Shown: piece by piece, positions 21,865 to 33,346 of the stretch
How positions within the stretch are numbered: the stretch's first letter is position 1
Layout: every line of letters begins with the position of its first letter
NCBI GenBank assembly: GCA_023053575.1
Contig: JAKZAP010000014.1
Location: 9,672,001 to 9,736,000, forward strand
Reading direction: 5' to 3'
Length of the DNA stretch: 64,000 nt
From: Branchinecta lynchi
Taxonomy: Eukaryota > Arthropoda > Branchiopoda > Anostraca > Branchinectidae
Program-made: the position numbers and the translations under genes
Notes under the pieces: model-generated
Seen by the model: only the letters and a program-made list of their open reading frames with translations
Told to the model about the DNA's origin: nothing
Databases searched by the model: none

Positions 21865-22806
21865 GTAACTTTCTTTCTTTGTTGAACAGCATGAGGCACG
21901 GAAGTTACCAGGCTATGAGGCTACAGAAAATCTTTTTTTACCTTGAGTAGAGTGAATATCTGAATTTTGTTTTTACACAACACCAAGTTTCCACAGGAGT
22001 AGAAAATTGACCTCAGGATCAAAGAAAGTGCAATAATATAGACTGTAACTCTCATGGACTAATTGGGTGCTTGGAATACATCTAGATGATGCTTTGATGA
22101 AGATAAGTTTATATAGTGATCTGAATCTTGCTTAGCGCAGACACAGCAAAGCTGTCCACTCAAGAGATGGTTGCAATCAGCTGCTGCTATGTAAGTGTTA
22201 GGAGTTTGAAGCAGGGCCACTTACTACTCTAATCATTTGACCAGTTGCAACTGTTCCTAATTAGTATTTAACTTCGAGTAGGAAAAATTCTGTGTAGACT
22301 ACTGTTTTTTCCACAAGTTCATTTTCCGCTTGAGCAGCTTTGATGCCTGAAGAAGACCCTTGCCAAGAAGGGCGGAAATATAGCTCTAATAAAATTCATC
22401 TGACATATCTGTTTTCTGCACTGTCAAATACTGGTACACCTCTGGGGACTCAGGGACACAAATACATATGAGTACCATGCTCACTTCTGCTAGCATACCC
22501 TGAAATTTGAGCATAGCTGTCAGAATCGGTTGACCTCACATAATCTAAGGGCGACTACACACAAAAACATTGGAGACAGTGATCTTTCGCCCAAAACAAA
22601 GAGTGAATTGAGATTGAAATTTTCTTTCCATTAAAAACGTGAAATGGTCAGTTTTGGTCAGAGTATCCACTTCAAAATTGACGCATTCGGACATTTTCTG
22701 AAACAGAGCCTTTTTATCTTATATGTAGGACAGGAATGACACAAACAAAATAGTGACATTTCATGTTATTGTGCAAGACATTTCAACCCTGACTGAAATA
22801 CCCTGC

Positions 22807-23605
22807 TACAGTAGAGGTATGCTTATTTGAATGTTTATTGGCTTCGAAATTTGCCATTTTCATGCATTTGCTGTGACTAAAGCTAACTACCAGTTAGCCG
22901 AAGTAGGTAAATAAGGGACTCTCAAAACTGTTGAAAACACATGAATGGCTATTGAATGAACTTTATTGCCCGTAAAGCGTAAAACACAAAATATGGAGTA
23001 TTATGAAAGAAAGAAAACGATAAATAACGAAAAAAACAACAATAAACAAACTAAACAAAACAACATGAACAAGCTAACCAGTATCAATTAGAAAGAATGT
23101 CAGCAGAGGGTCGTCAGCGTGAATCAAGTTAACAGTCTTTTTACACAGGTCATCACTCGAAGTCTGAATCCGAGAGGGCACGCGTCTATTTGTCCAAATC
23201 GAGCAATGACTTTTCTGTTTTGGTGCCATCTAGGGAGCCGGAGGAGGAATTTACAATATTTGAAATAAGCCACTCGCAGAGTCTGGCGATCTTTTTTACG
23301 AAACAGATGAGCCATGCCGGCTAAAAACAGAAGCACAGGGGCGCAATAAGTGTTGTAAAGCGTACAAAGACCATTGCAGTTATAACGGCTTTTGTTTGGG
23401 GCTATTTTCCCCTAAGCCACCTGTAGGCTTTTTACGGCTCTATTCACAAGGAACAAACATGTAGTGGAAAGCGTTGGGCCGAAAGATAGACCAAGCCAAC
23501 TAACGGAAGAAGAACCCCTTGGATCTTCATTCTACCATTTAGCCCTAAACTGCACTATTCACATTTAAGTAACTGTTAAAATAAACATACCTCTAGGCTA
23601 CTGTA
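22807..23605. repeat. Inverted-repeat element, TACAGTAGAGGTATGC, 0.8 kb
   Basis: It starts TACAGTAGAGGTATGCTTAT. The right end, complemented, is TACAGTAGCCTAGAGGTATG. A short derivative lies at 60646-60845. It sits in the intron just downstream of the BTB exon. Confidence 0.65.
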
Positions 23606-23717
23606 ACCCATCTATTTCGCTAGCCTTGCAGACTTTACAATACAGAACTGATAGTAATTTACCAAGCTCTGCAGAAAGGAGTAAATCACAAAAATTTTCT
23701 GCATAGTAGTTACTTAC

Positions 23718-24224
23718 TGTGAGTACTTCACCACTGTGAACAAGAGGCTCTTCTTCAGGAACTGCTGGTATGTTCTGAATGTTGTTGACCTTTTCAGTTC
23801 GTCTCCGCTTTACAGGTGGACGAAAAGCACTGTCAACTATGTTTTGTTCTTCATCCTCTATAGCTTCTTCATCACCAAGTCCGTTTACTTTCAGCATCTC
23901 TCCTGTCTTAACCAAAGCATCTAACTGGTGACTTGCAATGGTCACTTCACCAGTATAAATAAATCTAATGATTGCTTCAAGTAGGGGAAGCTCAATGTTA
24001 GGTACTGCAATCAATGCGCTTGGTTGGTTAACATTCTGCAGTAATGTTTTGAAAAACTGGCTTGAAGCTGAGAGGATAACACGATGGCATCGCAAGAACT
24101 TTCCACCGCAATACAAAGTCACATCACTGAATTCCTCATTTTCAAGAAGACTCCTAAAAGTTCCTGAGCATGAAGCTGTGAACTTGTCCCATTGTAGACA
24201 AAAACTTTTTGATGGGTCTACCAT
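23718..24224 (-). CDS. BTB-domain first coding exon of a Lola/Tramtrack-like BTB zinc-finger gene
   Basis: The ATG at 24224 opens a 169-codon exon that ends at a strong donor (ACA|GTAAGT), phase 0. Residues about 8-125 form a BTB/POZ domain: FCLQWDKF at the start, then FSDVTLYC, CHRVILSASSQFF and IRFIYTGEV. The FCL-W start is typical of the arthropod Ttk/Lola group, whose members are nuclear transcription regulators that oligomerise through the BTB. After the BTB comes an acidic stretch (DEEAIEDEEQN) and a basic PPVKRRRTEK segment that could be a nuclear signal. The open frame runs past the donor for 39 residues, but that part looks intronic. The two linker exons and the zinc-finger array lie downstream on the same strand in compatible phases, so this is probably the shared N-terminus of all isoforms. 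Assignment to lola itself rather than another BTB-ZF gene is inference. Confidence 0.9.
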
Positions 24225-24405
24225 TTTCTCTTCAATTTGACAGGCACAACATTCTTTGACTAAAGTACATTATTACAAAGCTATGATGAAAATAATGATT
24301 CAAATATTTGCACTGTGATCTAACGGCTAAAAGAGCGTCTAAGACTTCATTAAGCAAACGCTAGATGACATACGCGATGTATAGTAGGGGACGCCCGCAC
24401 AAATT

Positions 24406-24579
24406 AGTTGCGTTTTTACAGATACCATGGTATCTGTTACCAGTTACTACGGGAACTGAATCTGCAATAAGTTGTTATTACATTAAAAAACTGCAAAACC
24501 GCCTTTTGACCGTGGTGTCAGATACCACTGTAACTGCGGAAACGGTATCAGATACCATGGTGTCTGCAAAAACGCAACT
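24406..24579. mobile_element. Palindrome-rich MITE, short fourth copy
   Basis: It has AGTTGCGTTTTTACAG...CTGCAAAAACGCAACT ends, flanked by ATT (24403-24405 and 24580-24582). It is 174 bp, an internally deleted family member just upstream of the BTB exon. Confidence 0.85.
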
Positions 24580-24795
24580 ATTATCTCATTCCCCCGTTCC
24601 GAACTTTATCTGCAGAATTGACGTAAAACTGATATAATAATTAATGAACATGCGAGAAAAGGAGTGGTTTGCTAGAAAGGGTTGAAGTTACTTGGTTAGT
24701 GCTAGTATGCGTAAGATTGTGTTTACAGTTATTGTTCGTGTGGGCTGCTAATGGTTTCCCCCCATTTACGCCATATCGATAACTACCTTAATGCT

Positions 24796-24960
24796 TGTGA
24801 CTTTTCAGATTTCCCTGACGGTGGCGATACGCTTCTCATTCAAGGGGTCCCCGCGGATATCCCGTTCTTCTCGAAAGTTGACGTGGAGGAAATACTGGTC
24901 CAAGCCGGTCATTCACTTGGTAATGAGACTCCCCGGTGTGTGAAAGTCAGGCACTTTATC
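24796..24960 (+). CDS. Orphan exon-like ORF
   Basis: The acceptor GTGACTTTTCAG is followed by 55 open codons (DFPDGGDTLLIQGVPADIPF...) and a donor CAG|GTTAGG. GC is higher than the surroundings. I recognise no family and find no partner exon. It may be a real exon of a plus-strand gene or a retroposed fragment. Confidence 0.3.
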
Positions 24961-25744
24961 CAGGTTAGGCTTTTGTTCTTTTCTCATTATTATGCCCTGG
25001 AAATCCATACAGCGGGCAGTGAGTGACGTTGTTGTCAAGGACTAAATACTCTTGTGACTATCTCTCCTTACGGATGCAAAATCTCCGGCCTCTCCGGGTA
25101 GCTAGTGGAAGAAAGGCAGAAGTGGTGTCACAGCTGCTGCCAAAGATCGCGGTGATTGATTGACACAGGATTGGAGTCGTTGAGTTTGAGTCGTACAGAC
25201 ACGCTTACTCCTTCTTCCTGAGGATCGCTGGCGTGTTTTGGACTTAGTCATATAGAGTATTGAAAGCTATGATCTGTCGGGAAGCGAATTTCGCTTTGAA
25301 GGAGATAAATCGAAAGCCACCTACCATTAGTAGGCGCTAAATCACCCTCTTCCATGAGGTCCCGATTTCGGACAAGAACTCTGGACGACTGTTGGATAAT
25401 CTAGTGGCGCGATTCGAAAGCGCCCGTATGGGCAACTTCAAAATGGGTCTTAACCAGAAAATCAGGCAATAGCCTTTACCCTTAACGCGAATAAATTTTC
25501 GGTATTATTTATTTATTTCAGTAATTCGTTGGAATGTTTTTTTGCGTCATTTTGCTCAGCAATCAGCCCAATTTCAAGGATAAATGTTATATCCGCTATG
25601 CCAACATACACCAATTCTGCTGCATTCATGAGAGGGTAGAATTAACGGGACTCAAATCACAGTTGTGGCTTCGATTTGTACTTTCAATCGATCAATCAGT
25701 TTTGTTTAAACCCTAATAAGGCTAACACAGGCGGGAATTGGAAC

Positions 25745-26703
25745 AACACCTAAGTTTTCGACGGGATCCCAAAAATTCAAAATTTGATCCCGAAAATTGG
25801 GTCTTGTCTTCGCCAGATCCATTCTTCGCCAGACTCCTTGAAAAGTTTTACTATTAAAATTCAGAAACAGATTAAGGCCAAAAAGCTAATCATCTGAGAA
25901 AACTAAGTTCAGATGTGAATTCAACATGTTTGTGTTTACCCCTATAAGTCATATCATTGACAATAACTTCCTGCCTTACTTCTGCCAATTTCCCGGTTTC
26001 GGCCGAATTCTGGAACTAACTGTCCGGCAAAAAAAAAGAAAACTAAAAAACGAACTCAGCGTATCTTCTTTCCCCTATATCGAACATCTAATCAACTTCA
26101 AATTGAAATTTAACTTATACAAATTTTCCGGTTCCAGCCGGATTCTGGGCGAACTATATGTCCGGGTAAAAAATTATTGTCATACACGGATTCAGCATCT
26201 CTTCTTACCCCTAAATCGGATATCTAATCAACTATAAATACTTTTAACAATTTTCGGGTTTTCTGCCGGATTCCGGGCGAATTCACCATCGTGTTCAGCA
26301 TGTCTTCCTACCCCTAAAACGAACATCTAATCAACTTCAAATAAAACTTTTACTTTTTACAGACTTTCAGGCTTTTGCCGGATTCCGGGTGAACTACTTG
26401 TCCGGCGAGAAAATGATTTTCATCATCGTGTTCAGCATGTCTTCTTCATAATCGACTGTCTCATTAGCTGTTTAAATATATTTTGCTTGCCCCTTAATTT
26501 AAACCCCCTCCCCCACCCGTAAATATATGGCTACAAAGCCCATCTGAGAACTCGACCTTACTCTTCTTCCAAGAATCCCCGCACCAAGTTTTATCAAAAT
26601 ATCTCATTCCCTTCGAGAGTTATCGTGCTTACAGACGGACGGACGGACAACTTTTGCGATGTCATAGGTGTCCCTCCACTTACGTTTTGGGATCCCAAAA
26701 ACC
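25745..26703 (-). repeat. GGGATCCC-type interspersed repeat, copy 2
   Basis: It has the same order as copy 1, from TTTTCGACGGGATCCC to CGTTTTGGGATCCCAAAA, with four or five of the ~130-bp units. Confidence 0.78.
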
Positions 26704-27286
26704 AACACTCACTAACAATCAAATAAAACACAAACTAACAAACAATAAATACGAAACGAATTAAATCAAGTACAGTTAAAATGTTTAGTGAAATACTGAA
26801 CAAATGAATTTTGGTATCTTTCTGAAGATTTCGTAAGCGGGGGGACAGCTTGGGTTTCGGATCGTTCTTGCTTCGCGTGTTAGGTCCATGAGAGGGTGTA
26901 ACGAAGCCCGATAGTAACATCTTTGAAGTAATGAAGCCCTGAGTAATTTTACTTAGACTATTGTTTGCGTTCAGTACTGTGCATCAGTATTTGTTGTTTG
27001 TTTTCATCATATTCTTCGGCACCGTTCAGACTTAGGAGACGTTCTAAAAAGTGGGATGACGAATGGTGAGGATATGACAAAATACGATTGACAGTGTTTT
27101 CTCTCGGACCGACGCACGTTAGATGGGAGGGGATGGGCCGATGGGGCAACAGACGGCTCATCTTGGCTCATAATGTAAAATCGATTGACCGCTGTGATAG
27201 CACTTCCGACCTTGAAAGCCGTGATAAACTTTCAATAGGTGGCTTTACGCACTCTTGCACAACCCTAGCTTCACACAGACGTTCAC

Positions 27287-27600
27287 ACTGAGGCGATATC
27301 GGCCATCGCCAAGCTTTTCGTCGCCAAAATCCGCGATTTCTGTTTCTTCGTCAGGCGATTTTCAGTGTTGGGAAAATTCAACTTTAATCGGGCGACAGTA
27401 CGATTTTATGCACGCAACAGCAACATGGACGACCCTTTTGATGATTCACTTTTAGAAAATTATCAATTACTTTTAATTATTTTTCGCGTTAAATTCTGTT
27501 GCCGACGAAAGTTCAGCGTGAACATCCAGGCGATAAAAATCTTCTGTCGCTGCGATGGAAAAATGTCGTTCATCGCCGCGATTTGCTCTGTGTGAACGTA
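27287..27600. repeat. Inverted-repeat element, ACGTTCACAC
   Basis: It has GACGTTCACACTGAGGCGAT...GCCGCGATTTGCTCTGTGTGAACGT ends, about 310 bp. Internal GGCGAT/ATCGCC repeats occur in both orientations. Confidence 0.65.
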
Positions 27601-27611
27601 GCGTAACACTA

Positions 27612-28462
27612 AAAATGCCAACGGTTCAAAATGCCCACGACTCAAAACCCCTACGGCTCAAAATGTCCAGGGTCATAATGCCCACGATCGAATTATTTGA
27701 GGTGTTCATTCCGTAGTAAACTAGAATTAGGGGTCAGTGAGCAAAGGAAGCAATAGACCGAGTATAAGAACAGCGATAATCGAATATTGAACTGGTATAA
27801 TCCCGATTATAATACCAAAATAATACCAAATTCTTATAAAAACAAACTGCATCCCAAACAGCGTCTTAAAGCTGTTATTTTTAATTCAGGAGCATTGTTT
27901 ACCTTCATCGTGCAAGTTAATTGGAGGATTTGGATCGCCTAGTTTCGCTTTCTTTGTGGAACAATTTGACATGACATTCTGAACTGATCAACGAACAAGA
28001 AAATAATTATTTTCAATGCCTTTTCCTTGGTAATCCTTTCCCTTATAACCTCGTTTTTCGTTGTCCCAGGATCTTTTTGGACTCTCCTGTTGGATCAGCA
28101 CAATTTTAGCCTCCCCTACGGGCAGTTTCAGCTGTAGCTTTTTAGTACGGTTTTGATTTCGAGATATTCGACCTCACTTGAGGGCATTTTCAGTCGTTGG
28201 CATTTTGATCCGTGGGCAATTTGAGCCGTGGGCATTTGATCGTGGGCATTCTGAATCTTGGGCATGTTATTATTATTATTATTTATTTGAATCCTTCTAG
28301 AGTATAAAAAGGAACAACAACATGTCAATCAAACTGACACACACTTCCACACTAATAAACAGGTGACAGTTAAAGATAAATTAGCCTTCTAAATCTACTA
28401 AGAAATACAAGGTTTGATCGAAGGCATTCTGAGCTTGGGCATCGCGCGAGTGGGCAAAAATA
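27612..28462. repeat. Element with inverted clusters of a TGCCCACG repeat
   Basis: The left side has four or five units of GGCTCAAAATGCCCACG type. The right side (28180-28270 and near 28420) has the reverse form CGTGGGCATTTTGAGCCG. The middle is unique, with no supported ORF. Subterminal repeat clusters of this kind are seen in DNA transposons. Confidence 0.6.
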
Positions 28463-28731
28463 TCGTGGTGATTTTAGGAACCATCCCGTGCATGTACTGT
28501 TTTCCGGATCACTGGAGGATGTTGTGTTGACAGAAAACCCAGACGAGTACTAGTTTAAAGTTTCGCTATGACGTGTCAAATGCTGAGTGTTAAAGAACCA
28601 CTCGCATTATTTACTCTTCAGCTTACAGTATTTTAAAATATTTGAATATTTTAAAACTAGGCTGTGCTTTCAGCAAATAACCCACAGTTTGGGCTGTTTT
28701 AAGCCTTTTCCGAGAACCGTTGACTTGTATT

Positions 28732-28970
28732 CAAACAATGTTTACAACGGATACGTCAGCTATGATTCTTCATCAGCGATATTTCGGCCCTTCTTGGCAT
28801 GGGTTCTCGTCAGGCTGTCAATCCTCTGTAACCAGGTTTGATTACAGGTTTGTTTCCTTCCCCGAAGTTGAACCAGAGGATTGACAGCCTGACGAGGACC
28901 CTTGCCAAGAAGGGCCAAAATATCGCTGATGAAGAATCATAGCTGACGTATCCGTTGTAAACATTGTTTG
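28732..28970. repeat. Foldback element, ACAACGGATACGTCAGC family, longest copy
   Basis: The arms begin CAAACAATGTTTACAACGGA and end with its complement. They extend inward more than 100 bp through CAGGCTGTCAATCCTCTG, so nearly the whole element is a hairpin. Confidence 0.82.
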
Positions 28971-28989
28971 AATAAATGTTTCAAAGTCA

Positions 28990-30330
28990 GCTTGGGCTCA
29001 AAGAACACTTAACCGTTGACTTATAGCGAAAATAGGTAAACAATTTACATAGCCGGTTTTTTCTGATGTTAAACTTCTCGTAGACAGCCGTTGACACCGG
29101 GATACACATCGAAGATATCAAAACACGGCAAGTGAGAGAATGAGCGTGGTTTCGTTAGAGGGGTTAGAATGTACCGTACGAAATTTTGGTCTCCGGGTTT
29201 AGATAAATATGTAGTGATTATGGAAGTAGGTTGCGTTAGTATTTAAGATAAGACGGGTCCTTTAAGGGATGCCAGCAGAGGGCAGGGGCAGAACCAAAGG
29301 CTTTGTAGAAGATGAACATGGTGGAGTATCAAGTTATCCATTAATTTTACTTTACACTTGGCAAATCCCAAATGGTGAGACCAAAACGGCGAAGAAGGGC
29401 GAAAAAGTTACTAACCCTAGCACACGTTTAAATTCTTACGGCTGTGGAAACGCAGCTACCATTAGAATGCAGATCATCCAGTAATTGCCTATTTTTAGGG
29501 CGAAGTCTTGCGAGAATTTCATGCAACTGCAACAAGTGTATTGCAGCGACATGACGTGGAGGAGCTTTTAAACTTCTTCATCACAGAACTTGAAGATGAA
29601 GACGTCTGCCTACACGGTCGCCCGTTGTTTTACCCCCTTGCGAACATCACAGAGACATAAGGAGGGTTTTCCGCGAGTTGTAAAGTAAAGCTCGACTCTC
29701 TTTTCTTTCCTTTTGCGCTGCTGCGGAAAGTTGTCAAGTTTTCAGAACCAATATTTTGCCCTCTGGAAGCGTAAAGAGCTTTTCCCGAAAACTTTCCAGA
29801 AATAAAATCAGAAATGGAATTGCGGAACGAAAAATCTCGATTTAAGTTACTTCATTGAAACAGAACAGTCTGGTGGATTCTAACATACAACAAGTGAACC
29901 CGTCATACGCGCAATATGCTTCCTCTCGTACCGATTTATCGTGAGATTTCATGATTTTTTTTTTTAGTTCTCACGACTTGGAATAAAATCCAACGATCTC
30001 ATAATAATCCACCAATATTAATGAAAATAATGCAATTTTTCACTGTTATCCTACCGGAGAAAAACAGTCGTACGATATTTCCGCAACTTGATACACTTTT
30101 GTTATATTTGACCGAAGATTCTGCTGCAGTAATCGAAAAATTATCTTTATTTTAATAATAAAAAAGGCTTCGATGGGTAGCCAAAGGGAAATCTTTATTG
30201 GACTTCTTCGTTCAAAATATCGGGTCTTGCACGTGGCTTCATAAGAAAAACAATCAATAAGATTGACGTTATTTTCGTGTATTATCAACAGTTTGGAACA
30301 CAATAAAGGCATAAAACGATGCGTTTTGAA
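28990..30330. other. Non-coding stretch
   Basis: Around 29165 GAATGTACCGTACGAAATT and GGTCTCCGGG repeat a segment at 3648-3740, with TTTAAGG at the end of both. Nothing else is recognised. Confidence 0.5.
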
Positions 30331-30399
30331 TTTCCGTTTTTTTTCCACCTAATTCAACCAGGTCAACATGCCAGCTTATGAACCCCACTATCGGTACTC

Positions 30400-31100
30400 G
30401 AAACCATCTCGTCAAGCAATTATTATCTCTACCAAAGTTCCTGGTTTTGCCGAATTTCGTTTCGACAAGAAAAGTAAGTAAATTCCAAATGAAACAGATT
30501 TATATTTTCTGTCTGATTCCGCAAGTACTACTTGTCCGGCTACAAAAAAGTTTCAGATATATATTTTCAAGTTTTTATTCTCATGCCGAATCATTAGTAA
30601 ACTTTAGAAACGAACTTTTACTTTTACCAATTATCCGGCTTTGACCGGATTTCGGGCGAACTACTTTTCCGGCGTGAAAGTTAAGTTCAAAAATGGATTA
30701 AAAATAGGCTATCTGTTTACTTCTATATCGAACCTTTAATCATATTCAGATGAATATTTTACTTTCACCGAATCCCGTTTCAGACCGGATTCCGGGCGAA
30801 CTACTTGTTGGATAAAAAGACAAGCTTCAGATGTCGATTCATCATGCCTCGTACTTCTCAGTCGAATTTCGGATTAGCAGTTAAAAATTATTTTGTTCGT
30901 CCCTTGACTTGAAACCGCACTCCTAAATATGAATCTAAAAAAAAAATATCTCTGAACCTGACACAGACTTGGAACCAAAGGATTCTCACACCAAGTCTTA
31001 ACAAAAAATGTCAACCACTAGAGTGTTATTATCCTGCTAACAGACGGATGGGTGGGCAGACGTGTCGAAGTCGTAGGCACTAACGGTTTGAGATCCTACA
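30400..31100 (-). repeat. GGGATCCC-type repeat, old diverged copy
   Basis: The units with GGATTTCGGGCGAACTAC and CCGGATTCCGGGCGAACTAC are still recognisable. The ends are degraded. Confidence 0.55.
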
Positions 31101-31405
31101 AAAAAGTATGTCATATTCAGAGCTATTATACACTTTCCATAAACTGTCTTTGAATCAATGTTTAACTGAGAGACCTCTATTTGGTTTCAGAGACAACGAT
31201 AGGAAGTGTATCAGCAAAATTTTCACCGGCCTTTTCTTCGTTTCTACTGATACCTCCTAATTTTTTTTTAGCAACCTTACCTGATTCGTTTTTTAAAATT
31301 TAATCGAAGAGGGCTGCGATGGGAAGATTGTTACCCATCACTTTTTCACTTAAAGTGGTTTGCATACCCGATGAAAATACGTTGCTTCATTGCACCGCTA
31401 TTCAC

Positions 31406-31770
31406 AGTAGTGTTGGGCGATATTCGATATCGATAACGATATATCGATATATCGGACCAAATATCGATATCGAATATCGAAACGTAAATATCGATATCGA
31501 AAACGATATTTTTTCACTCATAATTATTGTAAATAATCCAACATAACCTACATTTACATATCTGAAATTGGAGCAATATGTTTTCCGTAATTCAGTTTTT
31601 ATTTATCCGGAGTTTGAGATGATGCAAGATGCTATTTAACGACAATTTCTTTAGTAAATTTGGGAGAAACGAGACATATCCTATAGCGAAACATACTAAA
31701 CAAATATCGGTATCGATATATCGATTATCGAATATCGAAAGTGAAAATATCGGATTCCAGAAAATATCGG
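31406..31770. repeat. ATCGATA-rich block
   Basis: 31406-31512 and 31700-31770 are filled with ATATCGATAT, TATCGATA and ATATCGAA motifs in both orientations, separated by ordinary AT-rich DNA. This could be the subterminal repeats of a DNA element or a cluster of TATCGATA (DRE-like) sites. Confidence 0.6.
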
Positions 31771-32465
31771 ATGACAGATGACCGGTTTTGATATAGTGGA
31801 TATTTCCCTGTCGGATGTTCGGTACTTCCATATGCGCTTGTACCTGTGTTAAATGCTTGACGAAAACGGTTTGCGAATGCTGATATTTATATACACAAGT
31901 TCTCAATTTCTTGGCGCAATGCTCTAGTGCTAGGATGTACCCCAACGTATTAATACGGTTCTTTAACGCTGGAGCGATGTGTCCCGAAGAAGGGACAATA
32001 TCCTCATGAAGTTGGGTTGAACATCTGAAACGAAGATTGCTTTTCATACAAGTATCCTCCAACGTTGGAGCACTGTTCCAAAAAATTGAAGATTTGCGTA
32101 TAACTGGTTGAAACCCCCAAGTTCCAAACTGTCATTCTGTACTGTTAACTGTCAATGGGTTTCGCGTTAGACGAGAAAAGGCAAGTGGAGAGCGATTCCC
32201 GCACTAGGTTTCGAGCGCGCTTTTCTCGATGCGAGGTGCTTGCTTGTAAATAATCACGGAGTTTCTGGGTAACCCTCCTTTGGTTGGCCGATATCAGTTT
32301 GTCTTTCTAATCTGAGGTAAGTATTTTTTACTTTTTATTTCTTTAATAAGCTTCAAGGTCTTCGGTAGCCGACCATCCTTTGTGTAGTAGAACTTGGTAT
32401 ATGGCGTGTCCCCACATGCTTTCAAAAGTTGAAGAAGCTACGGTTGTCGTTTGCGACACTGCTAC

Positions 32466-32880
32466 CTGAGATGGCGAATCCGAATCCGGATTCGGGATTT
32501 GAGTCCAAGATTCGTCCTTTTGGCCGGATTCGAATCCGGATTCCAATCTCTGCTTGTCAGGCTGGATTTGGATTCGGACTCGGATTCCGAACCCTTAATC
32601 TGACGAATCCGCTCAAATTTCTAGTCCTTCTAGTTTCCCAATCCTTCTAGTTTCCGTTTCCCAATTTTTACACAGTTGGCTTAGGCAACCCGCCTTTTTA
32701 TCTTCACCACCAACAATCCACAGTATTCTATCGCGTAATCTGATTACCTTAGGTATCCATGCTTTTTGTCCCCACTAATTTTTAAACAACAATTTATGTA
32801 CATGATTTGATTTTGTTAAGGTCAGATTCGATCCCGGATTCGAATCCTCAGCCTTGAAATGGTGGATTCGCCCATCTCTG
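32466..32880. mobile_element. hAT-type MITE with GAATCCGGATTCG interior
   Basis: The right end, complemented, is CAGAGATGGGCGAATCC and the left end is CTGAGATGGCGAATCC. They are flanked by ACTGCTAC and ACTGCTAT. Both ends are packed with GAATCCGGATTCG palindromes. Confidence 0.75.
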
Positions 32881-33151
32881 ACTGCTATTACACTCTCAGA
32901 ATGTTGTTAACATTTGATACAGGGATGATCGTCTTTGTAGTGTGAGTGATATGGCGAATGCTTAGATTTTGTACGTTTTGACCCTTTTAAGTGTTATGTT
33001 CGTAATAACAATAAGATAAGACTTGAAAGGGTCGTAACATGAATATCTCTGCTTCCATCCTCACATTTAACACACAAGCCCAAACGGTGCCTCTCAGTCA
33101 TCACTGTCAATGTAAGAGAGGCAAGAATCATGATATCGGTGCCGACTAAAT

Positions 33152-33346
33152 CTATGCGCACAATTTGGTTCCACTGCCAATAAAGAAACCGTACTCAATT
33201 CTGTAAGCACCAGACTCCCCAACGCTATCCTTCAGTGGCAATCGGAGGGACTCAGACGAAGAGGGCGACCGAAGAACACTCTTCGTCGTACCCAAAGACA
33301 GTAAAAGTGGGAAAGACCGGAAACTCCCGTAAGCCCCATGAGTCAC
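33152..33346 (-). pseudogene. Possible Penelope-like element fragment
   Basis: The minus strand reads LKDSVGESGAYRIEYGFFIG. It resembles the GVYRI..CG..YIG start of the GIY-YIG endonuclease of Penelope-like elements, then stops at once. It is short and uncertain. Confidence 0.3.

Noticed and set aside
28128..28328. ORF with a run of Asn (NNNNNN)
   Set aside because: It comes from a TTATTATTATT microsatellite and the TGCCCACG repeat cluster, with no protein-like features.
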